DNA of 7,768 nt from Streptosporangiaceae bacterium (GCA_030038715.1 JASHSO010000049.1:1-7768); one strand, 5' to 3'; positions 1-6,153 are shown, numbered from the stretch's first letter. A program made the numbers and translations. The notes: generated by a model not told the origin, from the sequence alone.

Positions 1-667
1 GCGCGTAGGCACCCATGCCGCCGGTGTTCGGGCCGAGGTCGCCATCGTGTGCCCGCTTGAAGTCCTGGGCGGGCAGCAGCGCTACCGCGGCTGAGCCATC
101 GGCGAGCGCGAAGACGGAGACCTCGGGGCCGTCCAGGAATTCCTCGATCACGACGGTTCCACATGCACGGGCATGCTCGGTTGCCTGGCGGCGGTCGGTG
201 GTGACGACCACCCCTTTGCCGGCGGCCAGGCCGTCTGCCTTGACCACGTACGGTGGCCCGAACTCCTCCAGTGCTGCGGCCACCTCCCGGGCGTCGCGAC
301 ACGTCCTGGCGGCTGCGGTCGGCACGCCAGCCGCCAGCATCACCTGCTTGGCGAAGGACTTGGAACCCTCGATCATCGCCGCGGCCCGGCCCGGCCCAAA
401 GCAGCGGATCCCCGCGGTCCGCAGTGCGTCGGCAACTCCCGCCACCAGCGGTGCCTCGGGACCGATCACCACGAGGTCGGCAGCGATCCCGGCGGCCAGC
501 GCGGTGCTAGCTGCCGGGTCTGTCGGCACCACCGAGTGCAGCTCAGCGATCTCGCCGATGCCGGGGTTCCCGGGCGCCGCGTGCAGCTCGGTGACATCGG
601 GATCGTGTGCCAGCGACCTGGCCAGCGCGTGCTCGCGGCCACCCGAGCCAAGCAGCAGTACCCGCAC
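1..667 (-). CDS. purD: Phosphoribosylamine--glycine ligase (GARS), N-terminal part
   Basis: This is the ATP-dependent ligase that joins phosphoribosylamine and glycine to give GAR, an early step of cytosolic de novo purine synthesis. The visible 222 residues open with [16 protein letters not shown], the nucleotide-binding N-domain signature. They continue with APGNPG (residues 31-36), [10 protein letters not shown] (68-77), the ATP-grasp entry [13 protein letters not shown] (143-155), [10 protein letters not shown] (175-184) and the family signature PNTGGMGAY (213-221). The gene runs off the left edge; a full protein is about 420 residues, so roughly half is seen. I chose the GTG start because homologues begin at this MRVLLLG motif and because a TAGGCT box lies 7 nt upstream with no clear Shine-Dalgarno. 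It follows purA on the same strand after 67 nt that hold a hairpin, so it is probably transcribed separately. Identification is very secure; the start is well supported. Confidence 0.97.
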   Translation of the reverse strand, partial: MRVLLLGSGGREHALARSLAHDPDVTELHAAPGNPGIGEIAELHSVVPTDPAASTALAAGIAADLVVIGPEAPLVAGVADALRTAGIRCFGPGRAAAMIEGSKSFAKQVMLAAGVPTAAARTCRDAREVAAALEEFGPPYVVKADGLAAGKGVVVTTDRRQATEHARACGTVVIEEFLDGPEVSVFALADGSAAVALLPAQDFKRAHDGDLGPNTGGMGAYA

Positions 668-674
668 GGGGCCG

Positions 675-680
675 AGCCTA
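675..680 (-). promoter_or_regulatory. Candidate -10 box of a leaderless purD transcript
   Basis: Read on the minus strand this is TAGGCT, followed by exactly 7 nt (CGGCCCC) and the purD GTG. TANNNT at that distance puts the predicted transcription start on the start codon, as in leaderless actinobacterial mRNAs. No convincing -35 hexamer is visible at 16-18 nt. The surrounding CGGTAGGCTC is identical to the sequence in front of pyrE. An alternative reading is that the GTAGG acts as a weak Shine-Dalgarno. Confidence 0.6.
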
Positions 681-706
681 CCGAAGCGCCCTCGCCAGCT
701 TGGCGG

Positions 707-733
707 GATGCCGGGCCGGGTCGGCCCGGCATC
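707..733 (-). terminator. Perfect 12-bp hairpin after purA, probable terminator
   Basis: The arm GATGCCGGGCCG (707-718) and its exact reverse complement CGGCCCGGCATC (722-733) flank a 3-nt loop. The hairpin starts one base after the purA stop codon and ends 40 nt before the purD start. It is very G/C-rich and has no T-tract on either side. Hairpins lacking a U-tract are commonly proposed as actinobacterial terminators, so I infer it ends the fba-DUF3151-purA transcript. It could instead protect a 3' end or attenuate read-through into purD. Confidence 0.7.
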
Positions 734-734
734 G

Positions 735-2018
735 TCACAGGATCTGGCGGAGCTGGACTATCTGGTCCCGGCGTGGTCCGACGCCGACGGCGCTGACCGG
801 CGCGCCAATCAAGTCCTCGACGCTGCGGACGTAGGCCTGGGCCTTGCCCGGCAGGTCGCTGAATTCCCTGGCTGCCGAGATGTCTTCCCACCAGCCGTCC
901 AGGTACTCGTAGATCGGCGTGGCGTGATGAAATTCGGTCTGCGTCATCGGCACCTCGTCGTGCCGCTTGCCGTGCACGTCATAGGCGACGCACACGGGCA
1001 CCTTGTCCAGGCCGGACAGGATGTCCAGCTTGGTGATGCAGTAGTCGGTGACGCCGTTCACCCTGGTCGCGTAGCGGCCGATCACCGCGTCGAGCCATCC
1101 GGTCCGGCGCGGCCGGCCGGTGGTGACGCCGTACTCGTCGCCGGTCTTGCGTAGCCACTCGCCCTGCGCGTCGTGCAACTCGGTGGGGAACGGGCCGGCG
1201 CCCACCCTGGTCGTGTAGGCCTTCAGGATGCCTATCACCTTGGTAATCCTGGTCGGGCCGACTCCCGAGCCGACGCTCGCCCCGCCCGCCGTCGGCGAGG
1301 ACGAAGTCACGAACGGGTAGGTGCCGTGGTCGACGTCGAGCAGCGTGGCCTGGGCACCCTCGAGCAGGACTACGCGGCCGGCGTCGAGCGCCTGGTTGAG
1401 CACCAGGCCAGTGTCTGCGACGTAGCGGCCGAGCCGCTCCCCGTAGCCGAGATACTCCTCGGCGGCCGCTTCAGGGTTGATCCCGCGGCGGTTGTAGATC
1501 TTGGCCAGCACTTGATTCTTGTCCCGCAGCGCCAGGTCGAGCTTCTGGCGCAGGATGCCCGGATCGAACAGATCCTGCACTCGGATGCCGACCCGGGAGG
1601 CCTTGTCGCTGTAAGCGGGGCCGATGCCGCGGCCAGTGGTGCCGATCCGCGCGCTGCCGAGGTAGCGCTCGGTGACCTTGTCCAGGGCTATGTGATAGGG
1701 CATGACCAGGTGCGCGTCGGCCGAGATGAGCAGCCGGTCCTGCCATGCGCCGCGCTCGATCAGGTCGTCAATCTCGGTGATCAACGCTTCGGGGTTCACC
1801 ACGACGCCGTTGCCGATTACCGATGTCGCATGCTGAGACAGGACGCCAGACGGCAGCATGTGCAGGGCGTAGTGCTCGTCGCCGATGACGACGGTATGCC
1901 CGGCGTTGTTGCCGCCCTGGTAACGGACGACGTAATCGACCTTGTCGCCGAGCAGGTCGGTGGCCTTGCCCTTGCCTTCGTCGCCCCACTGCGCGCCGAC
2001 GATCACGATGGCGGGCAT
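735..2018 (-). CDS. purA: Adenylosuccinate synthetase
   Basis: PurA makes adenylosuccinate from IMP and aspartate using GTP, the first committed step from IMP to AMP, as a cytosolic dimer. The protein is 427 residues, the usual bacterial length. It begins [18 protein letters not shown], with the GTP-binding loop at residues 8-18 and the catalytic Asp13. NNAGHTVV supplies the catalytic His41. [18 protein letters not shown] lies at about 125-142, followed by [31 protein letters not shown], the base and substrate loop [14 protein letters not shown] and ITKLDILSG. All the classic signatures are present. The reading frame stays open 177 codons upstream, but ATG at 2018 is right because QWGDEGKG must lie near the N-terminus. 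The start sits one base after the DUF3151 stop (TGACATG), which implies translational coupling. Downstream comes a strong hairpin and then purD. Confidence 0.98.
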   Translation of the reverse strand: MPAIVIVGAQWGDEGKGKATDLLGDKVDYVVRYQGGNNAGHTVVIGDEHYALHMLPSGVLSQHATSVIGNGVVVNPEALITEIDDLIERGAWQDRLLISADAHLVMPYHIALDKVTERYLGSARIGTTGRGIGPAYSDKASRVGIRVQDLFDPGILRQKLDLALRDKNQVLAKIYNRRGINPEAAAEEYLGYGERLGRYVADTGLVLNQALDAGRVVLLEGAQATLLDVDHGTYPFVTSSSPTAGGASVGSGVGPTRITKVIGILKAYTTRVGAGPFPTELHDAQGEWLRKTGDEYGVTTGRPRRTGWLDAVIGRYATRVNGVTDYCITKLDILSGLDKVPVCVAYDVHGKRHDEVPMTQTEFHHATPIYEYLDGWWEDISAAREFSDLPGKAQAYVRSVEDLIGAPVSAVGVGPRRDQIVQLRQIL

Positions 2019-2019
2019 G

Positions 2020-2442
2020 TCAGCGCTCCTGGGCGGGCCGGAGCGCGGCGACGGCAGCCGGGCTGGCGTCGGCGAGAAATTCCTCGCAGCGGGCGGCCTC
2101 GTCGTACTCTCCGATCGCCGTGGCCGCAACCCCGAGCAGGTAGAGCGAGCGCAGGAAGCCCTGGTTGGGCTCGTGCTGCCAGGGAATCGGCCCGTGCCCG
2201 TGCCAGCCTGCCCGGCGCAGCTGATCGAGGCCGCGGTGATACCCCGTCCTGGCGAAGGCGTACGTGGTAACCGGATCGCCTGCGGCCAGCGCCTGCTCAG
2301 CCAGCTCCGCCCAGGCCGCGCAATAGCTCGGGAACCGAGCGGCGACCTCGGCAGGGTCGGCGGCCGCGGCCAGCGCGTCGCGCGCCGCATCGTTGGCCGG
2401 GAGAAGGGTCTCCGGCGGCCCGGCGAGCAAGTTCTCTGGCAT
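2020..2442 (-). CDS. DUF3151 family protein
   Basis: This 140-residue protein of unknown function matches what I know of the actinobacterial DUF3151 family. It has the N-terminal [13 protein letters not shown], a helical middle with [11 protein letters not shown], the family core [17 protein letters not shown] (61-77), then [18 protein letters not shown] (79-96) and a helix with [15 protein letters not shown]. The helices resemble TPR-type pairs, but no signal peptide, membrane segment or catalytic motif is visible. It starts 19 nt after the fba stop and ends 1 nt before the purA start, so it is almost certainly co-transcribed with both. No strong Shine-Dalgarno precedes its ATG. From memory, the order fba-DUF3151-purA recurs in other actinobacteria. 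A link to carbon flux or purine supply would be a guess from position only. Confidence 0.93.
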   Translation of the reverse strand: MPENLLAGPPETLLPANDAARDALAAAADPAEVAARFPSYCAAWAELAEQALAAGDPVTTYAFARTGYHRGLDQLRRAGWHGHGPIPWQHEPNQGFLRSLYLLGVAATAIGEYDEAARCEEFLADASPAAVAALRPAQER

Positions 2443-2461
2443 GCCAGGTCCGACCAGCCGG

Positions 2462-3484
2462 TCAGGACAGCCGCTTGCCTGCGGACAGCAGGTCCTGGCA
2501 GGCCAGCAGGACCCTGGCGGTCATCGACTCCTCGGCCGCCTTGCCCCACGCACGCGGGTCGTAGGCCTTCTTGCTGCCCACGTCGCCGTCTACCTTGAGC
2601 ACGCCGTCGTAGTTGGTGAACATGTGCCCAGCGACCGGCCTGGTAAAGGCGTACTGGGTGTCGGTGTCCACGTTCATCTTGACCACGCCGTAGCCGATGG
2701 CCTCCCTGATGTCCTCGAGAGCGGACCCCGATCCGCCATGGAAGACTAGGTCAAATGGCTTGTCCTTGCCATACTTGGCGCCCACGGCGTCCTGGATCTC
2801 CTTCAGGATGGCCGGGCGCAGCTTGACGTGGCCCGGCTTGTAGACGCCGTGCACGTTACCGAACGTGGCGGCGAGGATGTAGCGACCGCGCTCACCCAGG
2901 CCAAGCGCCTCCACGGTGGCGAGCGCGTCGTCCGGCGTGCTGTACAGCTTCTCGTTGAACTCGCCGACGACACCGTCCTCTTCGCCGCCGACGACGCCGA
3001 TCTCCAGCTCCATGACCACGTGGGCCCGGGCGCACTGGTCCAGCAGCTCGCTGGCGATCCGCAGGTTCTCGGCCAGCGGCACCGCCGACCCGTCCCACAT
3101 GTGGGACTGGAACAGCGGGTCCTCGCCGCGCGCCACCCGCTCGACCGAGATCTGCACCAGGGGGCGCATGTACCCGTCGAGCTTGTCCTTCGGACAGTGG
3201 TCGGTGTGCAACGCGACATTCACCGGGTATTTCGCCGCCACGGTGCGCGCGAACTGGGCGAGTGCCGCGGCCCCGGTGACCATGTCCTTGACCGCGGCTC
3301 CGGACAGGTACTCGGCGCCGCCGGTGGACACCTGGACGATGCCGTCGCTCTCGGCCTCGGCGAAGCCGCGCAGGGCCGCATTCAGCGTCTGACTCGAGGT
3401 GACGTTGATCGCCGGGTAGGCAAAGCCATGTTCCTTCGCCCGGTCGAGCATTTGGGCGTAGACCTCTGGCGTCGCGATCGGCAT
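2462..3484 (-). CDS. fba: Class II (zinc-dependent) fructose-bisphosphate aldolase
   Basis: This enzyme reversibly cleaves fructose-1,6-bisphosphate into DHAP and glyceraldehyde-3-phosphate in glycolysis and gluconeogenesis. The 340-residue length fits class IIA enzymes. The start [16 protein letters not shown] is typical of actinobacterial FbaA. Catalytic Asp95 and zinc ligand His96 lie in [23 protein letters not shown] (158-171) is the class II signature. [11 protein letters not shown] carries zinc ligand His212, and FHGGSGS (248-254) carries the third zinc His249 plus phosphate-binding residues. [10 protein letters not shown] (271-280) is the substrate loop. The frame is open far upstream, but ATG at 3484 is fixed by homology and by an AAAGGA ribosome binding site 7 nt before it. 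It is the first gene of the inferred fba-DUF3151-purA operon and diverges from the small plus-strand gene across 113 nt. Confidence 0.98.
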   Translation of the reverse strand: MPIATPEVYAQMLDRAKEHGFAYPAINVTSSQTLNAALRGFAEAESDGIVQVSTGGAEYLSGAAVKDMVTGAAALAQFARTVAAKYPVNVALHTDHCPKDKLDGYMRPLVQISVERVARGEDPLFQSHMWDGSAVPLAENLRIASELLDQCARAHVVMELEIGVVGGEEDGVVGEFNEKLYSTPDDALATVEALGLGERGRYILAATFGNVHGVYKPGHVKLRPAILKEIQDAVGAKYGKDKPFDLVFHGGSGSALEDIREAIGYGVVKMNVDTDTQYAFTRPVAGHMFTNYDGVLKVDGDVGSKKAYDPRAWGKAAEESMTARVLLACQDLLSAGKRLS

Positions 3485-3491
3485 GGCGCAG

Positions 3492-3497
3492 TCCTTT
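3492..3497 (-). promoter_or_regulatory. Shine-Dalgarno of fba
   Basis: On the minus strand AAAGGA lies 7 nt before the fba ATG. It is among the strongest ribosome binding sites in the window and decides the aldolase start within a long open frame. It also shows that fba has a leadered mRNA, unlike purD and pyrE. Confidence 0.8.
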
Positions 3498-3585
3498 CGT
3501 TCGGCATCAGAGCCCAGTATCTCCGAAGCGGCAAGGCCGCCGAAGTCGGCCGGCTGAGTTGCGCACATTCGCGTGACCGCAGGAT

Positions 3586-3591
3586 TACTCT
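3586..3591 (+). promoter_or_regulatory. Candidate -10 box for the leaderless micropeptide gene
   Basis: TACTCT is followed by 6 nt (CTGTAT) and the ATG at 3598, compatible with a leaderless transcript. The only purine-rich stretch, AGGA at 3581-3584, is 13 nt from the ATG, long for a Shine-Dalgarno. A TTGCGC lies 21 nt upstream of the box, too far for a standard -35. The motif is short, so chance is possible. Confidence 0.4.
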
Positions 3592-3597
3592 CTGTAT

Positions 3598-3723
3598 ATG
3601 GGACGCCACGATGCGGATCCTGCCGAGCACCGCCGTTACGTCGGCGTGGTGTTGTTATCGGCGGCGGTGGTAGCGCTGCTGTGTCTCGGCGCGATCGCGC
3701 TGCAAGCACTCTCACACGGCTAA
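3598..3723 (+). CDS. Small single-helix membrane peptide (41 residues)
   Basis: I do not recognise this gene by name. It encodes a charged, His/Arg-rich N-terminus (MGRHDADPAEHRRY) followed by one hydrophobic helix of about 22 residues, from Val15 to Leu36, and a short SHG tail. Arginines before the helix and none after predict a cytoplasmic N-terminus. From memory, an MGRH start occurs in other small actinobacterial proteins, which hints at a real gene. It sits between two minus-strand genes, diverging from fba and converging with pyrE with a 24-nt gap. A TACTCT box 6 nt before the ATG suggests leaderless expression. Leu20 is encoded by TTA (3655-3657), the only in-frame TTA I found in any gene here, and it is the only gene ending in TAA. 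A spurious open frame cannot be excluded, but the membrane pattern and the exact fit into the gap favour a gene. Confidence 0.65.
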   Translation: MGRHDADPAEHRRYVGVVLLSAAVVALLCLGAIALQALSHG

Positions 3724-3747
3724 CCGGCTGCGGTCGCGGTCCGGGGC

Positions 3748-4284
3748 TCAGCTCAGCCCGAGGTCGGCCAGCTCGAATGCGGGCAGATAAGGCAGTCCGC
3801 GCTGCCTGATCTGCTCCCGCGCACCGCGCTCTACCAGGACCGCCACCCCGACGACTTCGGCACCAGCCTCCTGCAGAACGTCGACCGCGGTGAGCACCGA
3901 GTTGCCGGTGGTGGAGGTGTCTTCCACCGCAAGGACACGCCTGCCCGTCACGTCCGGGCCTTCTATCCTCCGCTGCATCCCGTGCGCCTTCTGCTCCTTG
4001 CGGACCACGAACGCGTCCAGCTTGCGGCCGCGCGCCGCTGCGGCGTGGAGCATGGCGGCGGCAACGGGGTCGGCACCGAGGGTCAGCCCGCCGACCGCGT
4101 CGTAGCACAGGCCAGCCGTGGCGTCGAGCATGACCCGGCCCGCAAGCGGCGCCGCCGCCCCGTCCAGCATGACCCGGCGCAGGTCGATGTACCAGTCAGC
4201 GCGTTGCCCAGAGGAGAGGGTGACCTCGCCGTGCACGATAGCGAGCCGCTTGATCATGCTCAGCAGCTCGTCTTTGTCGGCCAC
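3748..4284 (-). CDS. pyrE: Orotate phosphoribosyltransferase
   Basis: PyrE transfers the phosphoribosyl group of PRPP to orotate to form OMP, the fifth step of cytosolic pyrimidine synthesis. The protein is 178 residues. It opens with ADKDELLSMIKRLAIVHG and the substrate loop VTLSSGQRADWYIDLRR (21-37). GGLTLGADPVAAAM follows at 65-78. The flexible catalytic loop VVRKEQKAHG (93-102) has the Arg/Lys/Lys/His set. The PRPP-binding signature VLAVEDTSTTGNS is at 117-129. The frame stays open upstream to 4452, but the GTG at 4284 fits homologues, which start just before this N-terminal helix, and has a TAGGCT box 7 nt before it. It converges with the micropeptide gene and diverges from the NYN gene, so it is probably a single-gene transcript. 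The DNA in front of it holds a phased direct repeat that may be an operator. Confidence 0.97.
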   Translation of the reverse strand: MADKDELLSMIKRLAIVHGEVTLSSGQRADWYIDLRRVMLDGAAAPLAGRVMLDATAGLCYDAVGGLTLGADPVAAAMLHAAAARGRKLDAFVVRKEQKAHGMQRRIEGPDVTGRRVLAVEDTSTTGNSVLTAVDVLQEAGAEVVGVAVLVERGAREQIRQRGLPYLPAFELADLGLS

Positions 4285-4291
4285 AAGCTGG

Positions 4292-4297
4292 AGCCTA
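4292..4297 (-). promoter_or_regulatory. Candidate -10 box of a leaderless pyrE transcript
   Basis: On the minus strand this reads TAGGCT, then 7 nt (CCAGCTT), then the pyrE GTG. The hexamer, spacing and start codon match those of purD, and the 10-nt core CGGTAGGCTC is identical. There is no better Shine-Dalgarno. The -35 region is poor, which would fit dependence on an activator or an extended -10. Confidence 0.6.
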
Positions 4298-4316
4298 CCG
4301 TGGCAGGACCGTGGCA
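4297..4316 (-). repeat. 9-bp direct repeat, 11-bp phased, in the pyrE promoter
   Basis: ACCGTGGCA occurs at 4297-4305 and again at 4308-4316 on the plus strand. On the minus strand this is TGCCACGGT twice, with a 2-nt gap. The 11-bp period places both copies on the same face of the helix. The pair fills the DNA between the predicted -10 of pyrE, which it overlaps by one base, and the -35 position. This is the geometry of a repressor operator or an activator site, but the regulator is unknown. Confidence 0.45.
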
Positions 4317-4445
4317 TTCCGGTATGGCCGGGGCACCCCAGCCGGCCTGATAGGTTCTGCGCGCAGTTGACGACACCCAAAAGAGGCAAATTGCCGGAAC
4401 CGGCGGCCGGGGACCCTACCAGCGGATACATCGCGATCCGCAGAT

Positions 4446-4480
4446 ACGTCACACCTGCGACGTTGCGCTGGTAACGTCAC
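4446..4480 (+). repeat. ACGTCAC direct repeat with an embedded inverted repeat before the NYN gene
   Basis: ACGTCAC lies at 4446-4452 and 4474-4480, 28 nt apart and each followed by RCC. Between and overlapping them, GACGTT (4459-4464) and AACGTC (4473-4478) form a perfect 6-bp inverted repeat with an 8-nt spacer. TAACGT at 4472-4477 could be the -10 box of the NYN gene, giving a leader of about 20 nt. The cluster could therefore be an operator. The elements are short, so support is modest. Confidence 0.35.
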
Positions 4481-4486
4481 GCCAAG

Positions 4487-4493
4487 GGAAGGA
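4487..4493 (+). promoter_or_regulatory. Shine-Dalgarno of the NYN-domain gene
   Basis: GGAAGGA lies 10 nt before the TTG at 4504. It supports that TTG as the true start: no ATG or GTG is in frame nearby, and translation from the TTG begins directly with the NYN first strand (MDRCALFVDAS). Confidence 0.65.
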
Positions 4494-4503
4494 CGGTGTC
4501 GCG

Positions 4504-6153
4504 TTGGATCGCTGCGCGCTGTTCGTGGACGCGAGTTACGTGCTAGCCGATGGCGCGCTTGCAGTCCACGGCACTCGCAATCGTGCCTCGGCTTCCTGGG
4601 ACTACGTCGGCTTGGTGAAGCTGCTGGGCGGGATCTGCCGGGAAAGCACCGGGGTCCCCCTGCTGCGCTGCTACTGGTATGACACCGCGGCCGAGGGTGA
4701 ACACTCCGGCGAGCACGACGCCCTGGCCGACCTTCCCGGCGTCAAGCTGCGGCTCGGCAAGGTTCGGGCGGGCCGCAAGGAGGGCGCTGCGGCAGAGATG
4801 GCCAGGGACCTTGGCATCCTGGCCAGGAACCGGGCCGTCAGCGACGTGGTCATCGTCAGCGCCGAGGAGGACCTGGCGCCCGTGATCGCCGAGGTTCAGG
4901 ATCTCGGCATCCGTGCCGTCCTGCTGCAGATAGCGGGTGACGGTCCCTGGGCGGTGTCCCGCACGCTGCGGCAGGAATTCGACGACACCGCCCAGATGTC
5001 CGCCGCGCACCTGCGCCCATACGTCGATCTGATTCCGGGGGCGGAGACCGCAGCGGGAGATGGGAACGTGGCCGGCCCGGGCTACCGTGAGCTACCGGCT
5101 GGCGGCGCCCACGCGGGTCGGCCCGAACCGCAGCACGTCGCGCTGCAGCCCGCTGCGCAGCTGTACTCACCGCCAGTGGCCAGCGACTACGACCCGATGA
5201 CGCAGGCCGGGCTGGCGCCAGCACCCGGACATCCTGGGCCCGTTGCGCCCGTGGCGCCAGCACCCGTGGCGCAGCCTACGGCCCAAGCCGGCAGCGGGCC
5301 TGCGCAGGCTGGCCCGGAGGGCATGGGCGGCGGGCAGGGCGGTGCGCCGACTCTGGCCAACGGACTGGGGCAGGGCGCCCCGGCGAACGGCCTGAGCCAG
5401 CCCACGCAGGCTGCGGGATTGCCGGGCAACGGCAGCGGACAGGTGCCGCCGGCCGGCGGCCTGGGCTCTGGGCTGCCTGGCAGGCTAGGTCAGGGACCGG
5501 TATCGAACGGAGCACACGCTCAGGGCGGCCTGAACGGCTTGCCGCAGGGTGGCCTGAGCCAGAACGGCGTGCCGCTGCACGCGGGCCAGCTCGGCGGCAC
5601 ATCCGGCACCAGCCAGCCCGGCCAGGCACAGCCGAGCCAGCCTCAGCCGCCTGGGCCACAGCACGCCGCGCCCACGCCGCCAGCTGGGATGCAGGGACTG
5701 GCCAGGCAGGAGGCGCCAGTCCGGCAGCCGCCCGGCGGCCAGTGGCCCGGGAGCAACGGCATGCACTACCCAGAGGACAGCGGCGGGCAGTACGTCGGCC
5801 AGGTCCAACCCGGTCAGTACCCGGCACAGCCGGCCCAGGTCGGTTACCAGGGTGCGCCCTACCACGAGCCGCAGCCCCCCGCAGGACCGCACGGCGGAGC
5901 GGCTGCCGTCTCGGTTGGTGACGCCGTGCAAGCGGCGCACGCCGAGGGCTTCGGATTCGGCGAGGCAGTGGCGAGGGATGCTCCGGCCCTCTGGCTGGAA
6001 GCCGTCCTCGCGCGGAAGCCGCGGATGCCATCGGACCTGGAGGCGCGGCTGCTGCAGGGGTCCGCGCTGCCGATCGACTCGCTGCTGCATGACGAGGTCA
6101 GGCACGCCCTGCGGCGCGGATTCTGGGACGCGCTGGAGCGCTCCAGGCACTGA
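4504..6153 (+). CDS. NYN-domain (PIN-like) putative RNase with long disordered linker
   Basis: This 549-residue protein begins with a NYN domain (about residues 1-165), a PIN-like nuclease fold expected to act on RNA in the cytosol. Seen are the first strand MDRCALFVDASY with Asp9, the strand LLRCYWYDT, and the core ARNRAVSDVVIVSAEEDLAPVI (107-128) with Asp114 and Asp123. Compared with relatives I remember, the KGxD acidic position reads KEGAAAEM (Ala near 96) and the GDGD position reads AEED, so the metal site may be altered. Residues about 183-465 form a low-complexity linker rich in Gly, Pro, Gln and Ala with recurrent NGL and GLxQ units. The C-terminus (about 470-549) is ordered, with AEGFGFGEAVARDAPALWLEAVLARKPRMP and DEVRHALRRGFWDALERS. 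Such an NYN + C-terminal module occurs in actinobacteria from memory; its target is unknown. There is no signal peptide or membrane segment. The start is the TTG with a good ribosome binding site. Confidence 0.9.
   Translation: MDRCALFVDASYVLADGALAVHGTRNRASASWDYVGLVKLLGGICRESTGVPLLRCYWYDTAAEGEHSGEHDALADLPGVKLRLGKVRAGRKEGAAAEMARDLGILARNRAVSDVVIVSAEEDLAPVIAEVQDLGIRAVLLQIAGDGPWAVSRTLRQEFDDTAQMSAAHLRPYVDLIPGAETAAGDGNVAGPGYRELPAGGAHAGRPEPQHVALQPAAQLYSPPVASDYDPMTQAGLAPAPGHPGPVAPVAPAPVAQPTAQAGSGPAQAGPEGMGGGQGGAPTLANGLGQGAPANGLSQPTQAAGLPGNGSGQVPPAGGLGSGLPGRLGQGPVSNGAHAQGGLNGLPQGGLSQNGVPLHAGQLGGTSGTSQPGQAQPSQPQPPGPQHAAPTPPAGMQGLARQEAPVRQPPGGQWPGSNGMHYPEDSGGQYVGQVQPGQYPAQPAQVGYQGAPYHEPQPPAGPHGGAAAVSVGDAVQAAHAEGFGFGEAVARDAPALWLEAVLARKPRMPSDLEARLLQGSALPIDSLLHDEVRHALRRGFWDALERSRH
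5213..5266 (+). repeat. 15-bp in-frame direct repeat in the linker of the NYN gene
   Basis: TGGCGCCAGCACCCG occurs at 5213-5227 and at 5252-5266, a 39-nt (13-codon) period that keeps the frame and yields LAPAPGHPGP and VAPAPVAQ. This suggests the low-complexity linker has grown by local duplication or slippage and probably varies in length between strains. Confidence 0.6.

Larger units (their letters stand above)
3485..3597 (-). promoter_or_regulatory. Divergent promoter region of fba and the small membrane-peptide gene
   Basis: These 113 nt must hold the fba promoter and 5' leader on the minus strand and the start signals of the plus-strand micropeptide. The fba ribosome binding site AAAGGA (3492-3497) is clear. 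I could not fix an fba -10/-35 pair; GATACT near 3514-3519 on the minus strand is only a weak candidate. Two competing short hairpins occur at 3528-3540 (GCGGC-AAG-GCCGC) and 3535-3551 (GGCCG...CGGCC). They could lie in the leader or be chance in G/C-rich DNA. Confidence 0.4.

Noticed and set aside
15..1154. Plus-strand 379-codon open frame opposite purD and purA
   Set aside because: It crosses two real antisense genes and a hairpin; Ala/Ser/Pro-rich composition is an artefact of codon bias.
1173..2270. Plus-strand 365-codon open frame opposite purA
   Set aside because: It is antisense to a fully conserved gene, has typical G/C-rich shadow composition and no recognisable domain.
2019..2549. 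A 604-residue reading of purA starting at 2549
   Set aside because: The extra 177 codons overlap DUF3151 and fba in another frame and look like G/C-rich shadow translation. PurA needs QWGDEGKG at its N-terminus.
3744..3759. GGGCT...AGCCC hairpin as a terminator between the micropeptide gene and pyrE
   Set aside because: A 5-bp stem with a 6-nt loop that lies mostly inside the pyrE coding end, without a T-tract.
3485..4108. A 548-residue reading of the aldolase starting at 4108
   Set aside because: The extension is Arg/Pro-rich shadow sequence running antisense to the micropeptide and across pyrE. The Shine-Dalgarno and homology fix the start at 3484.
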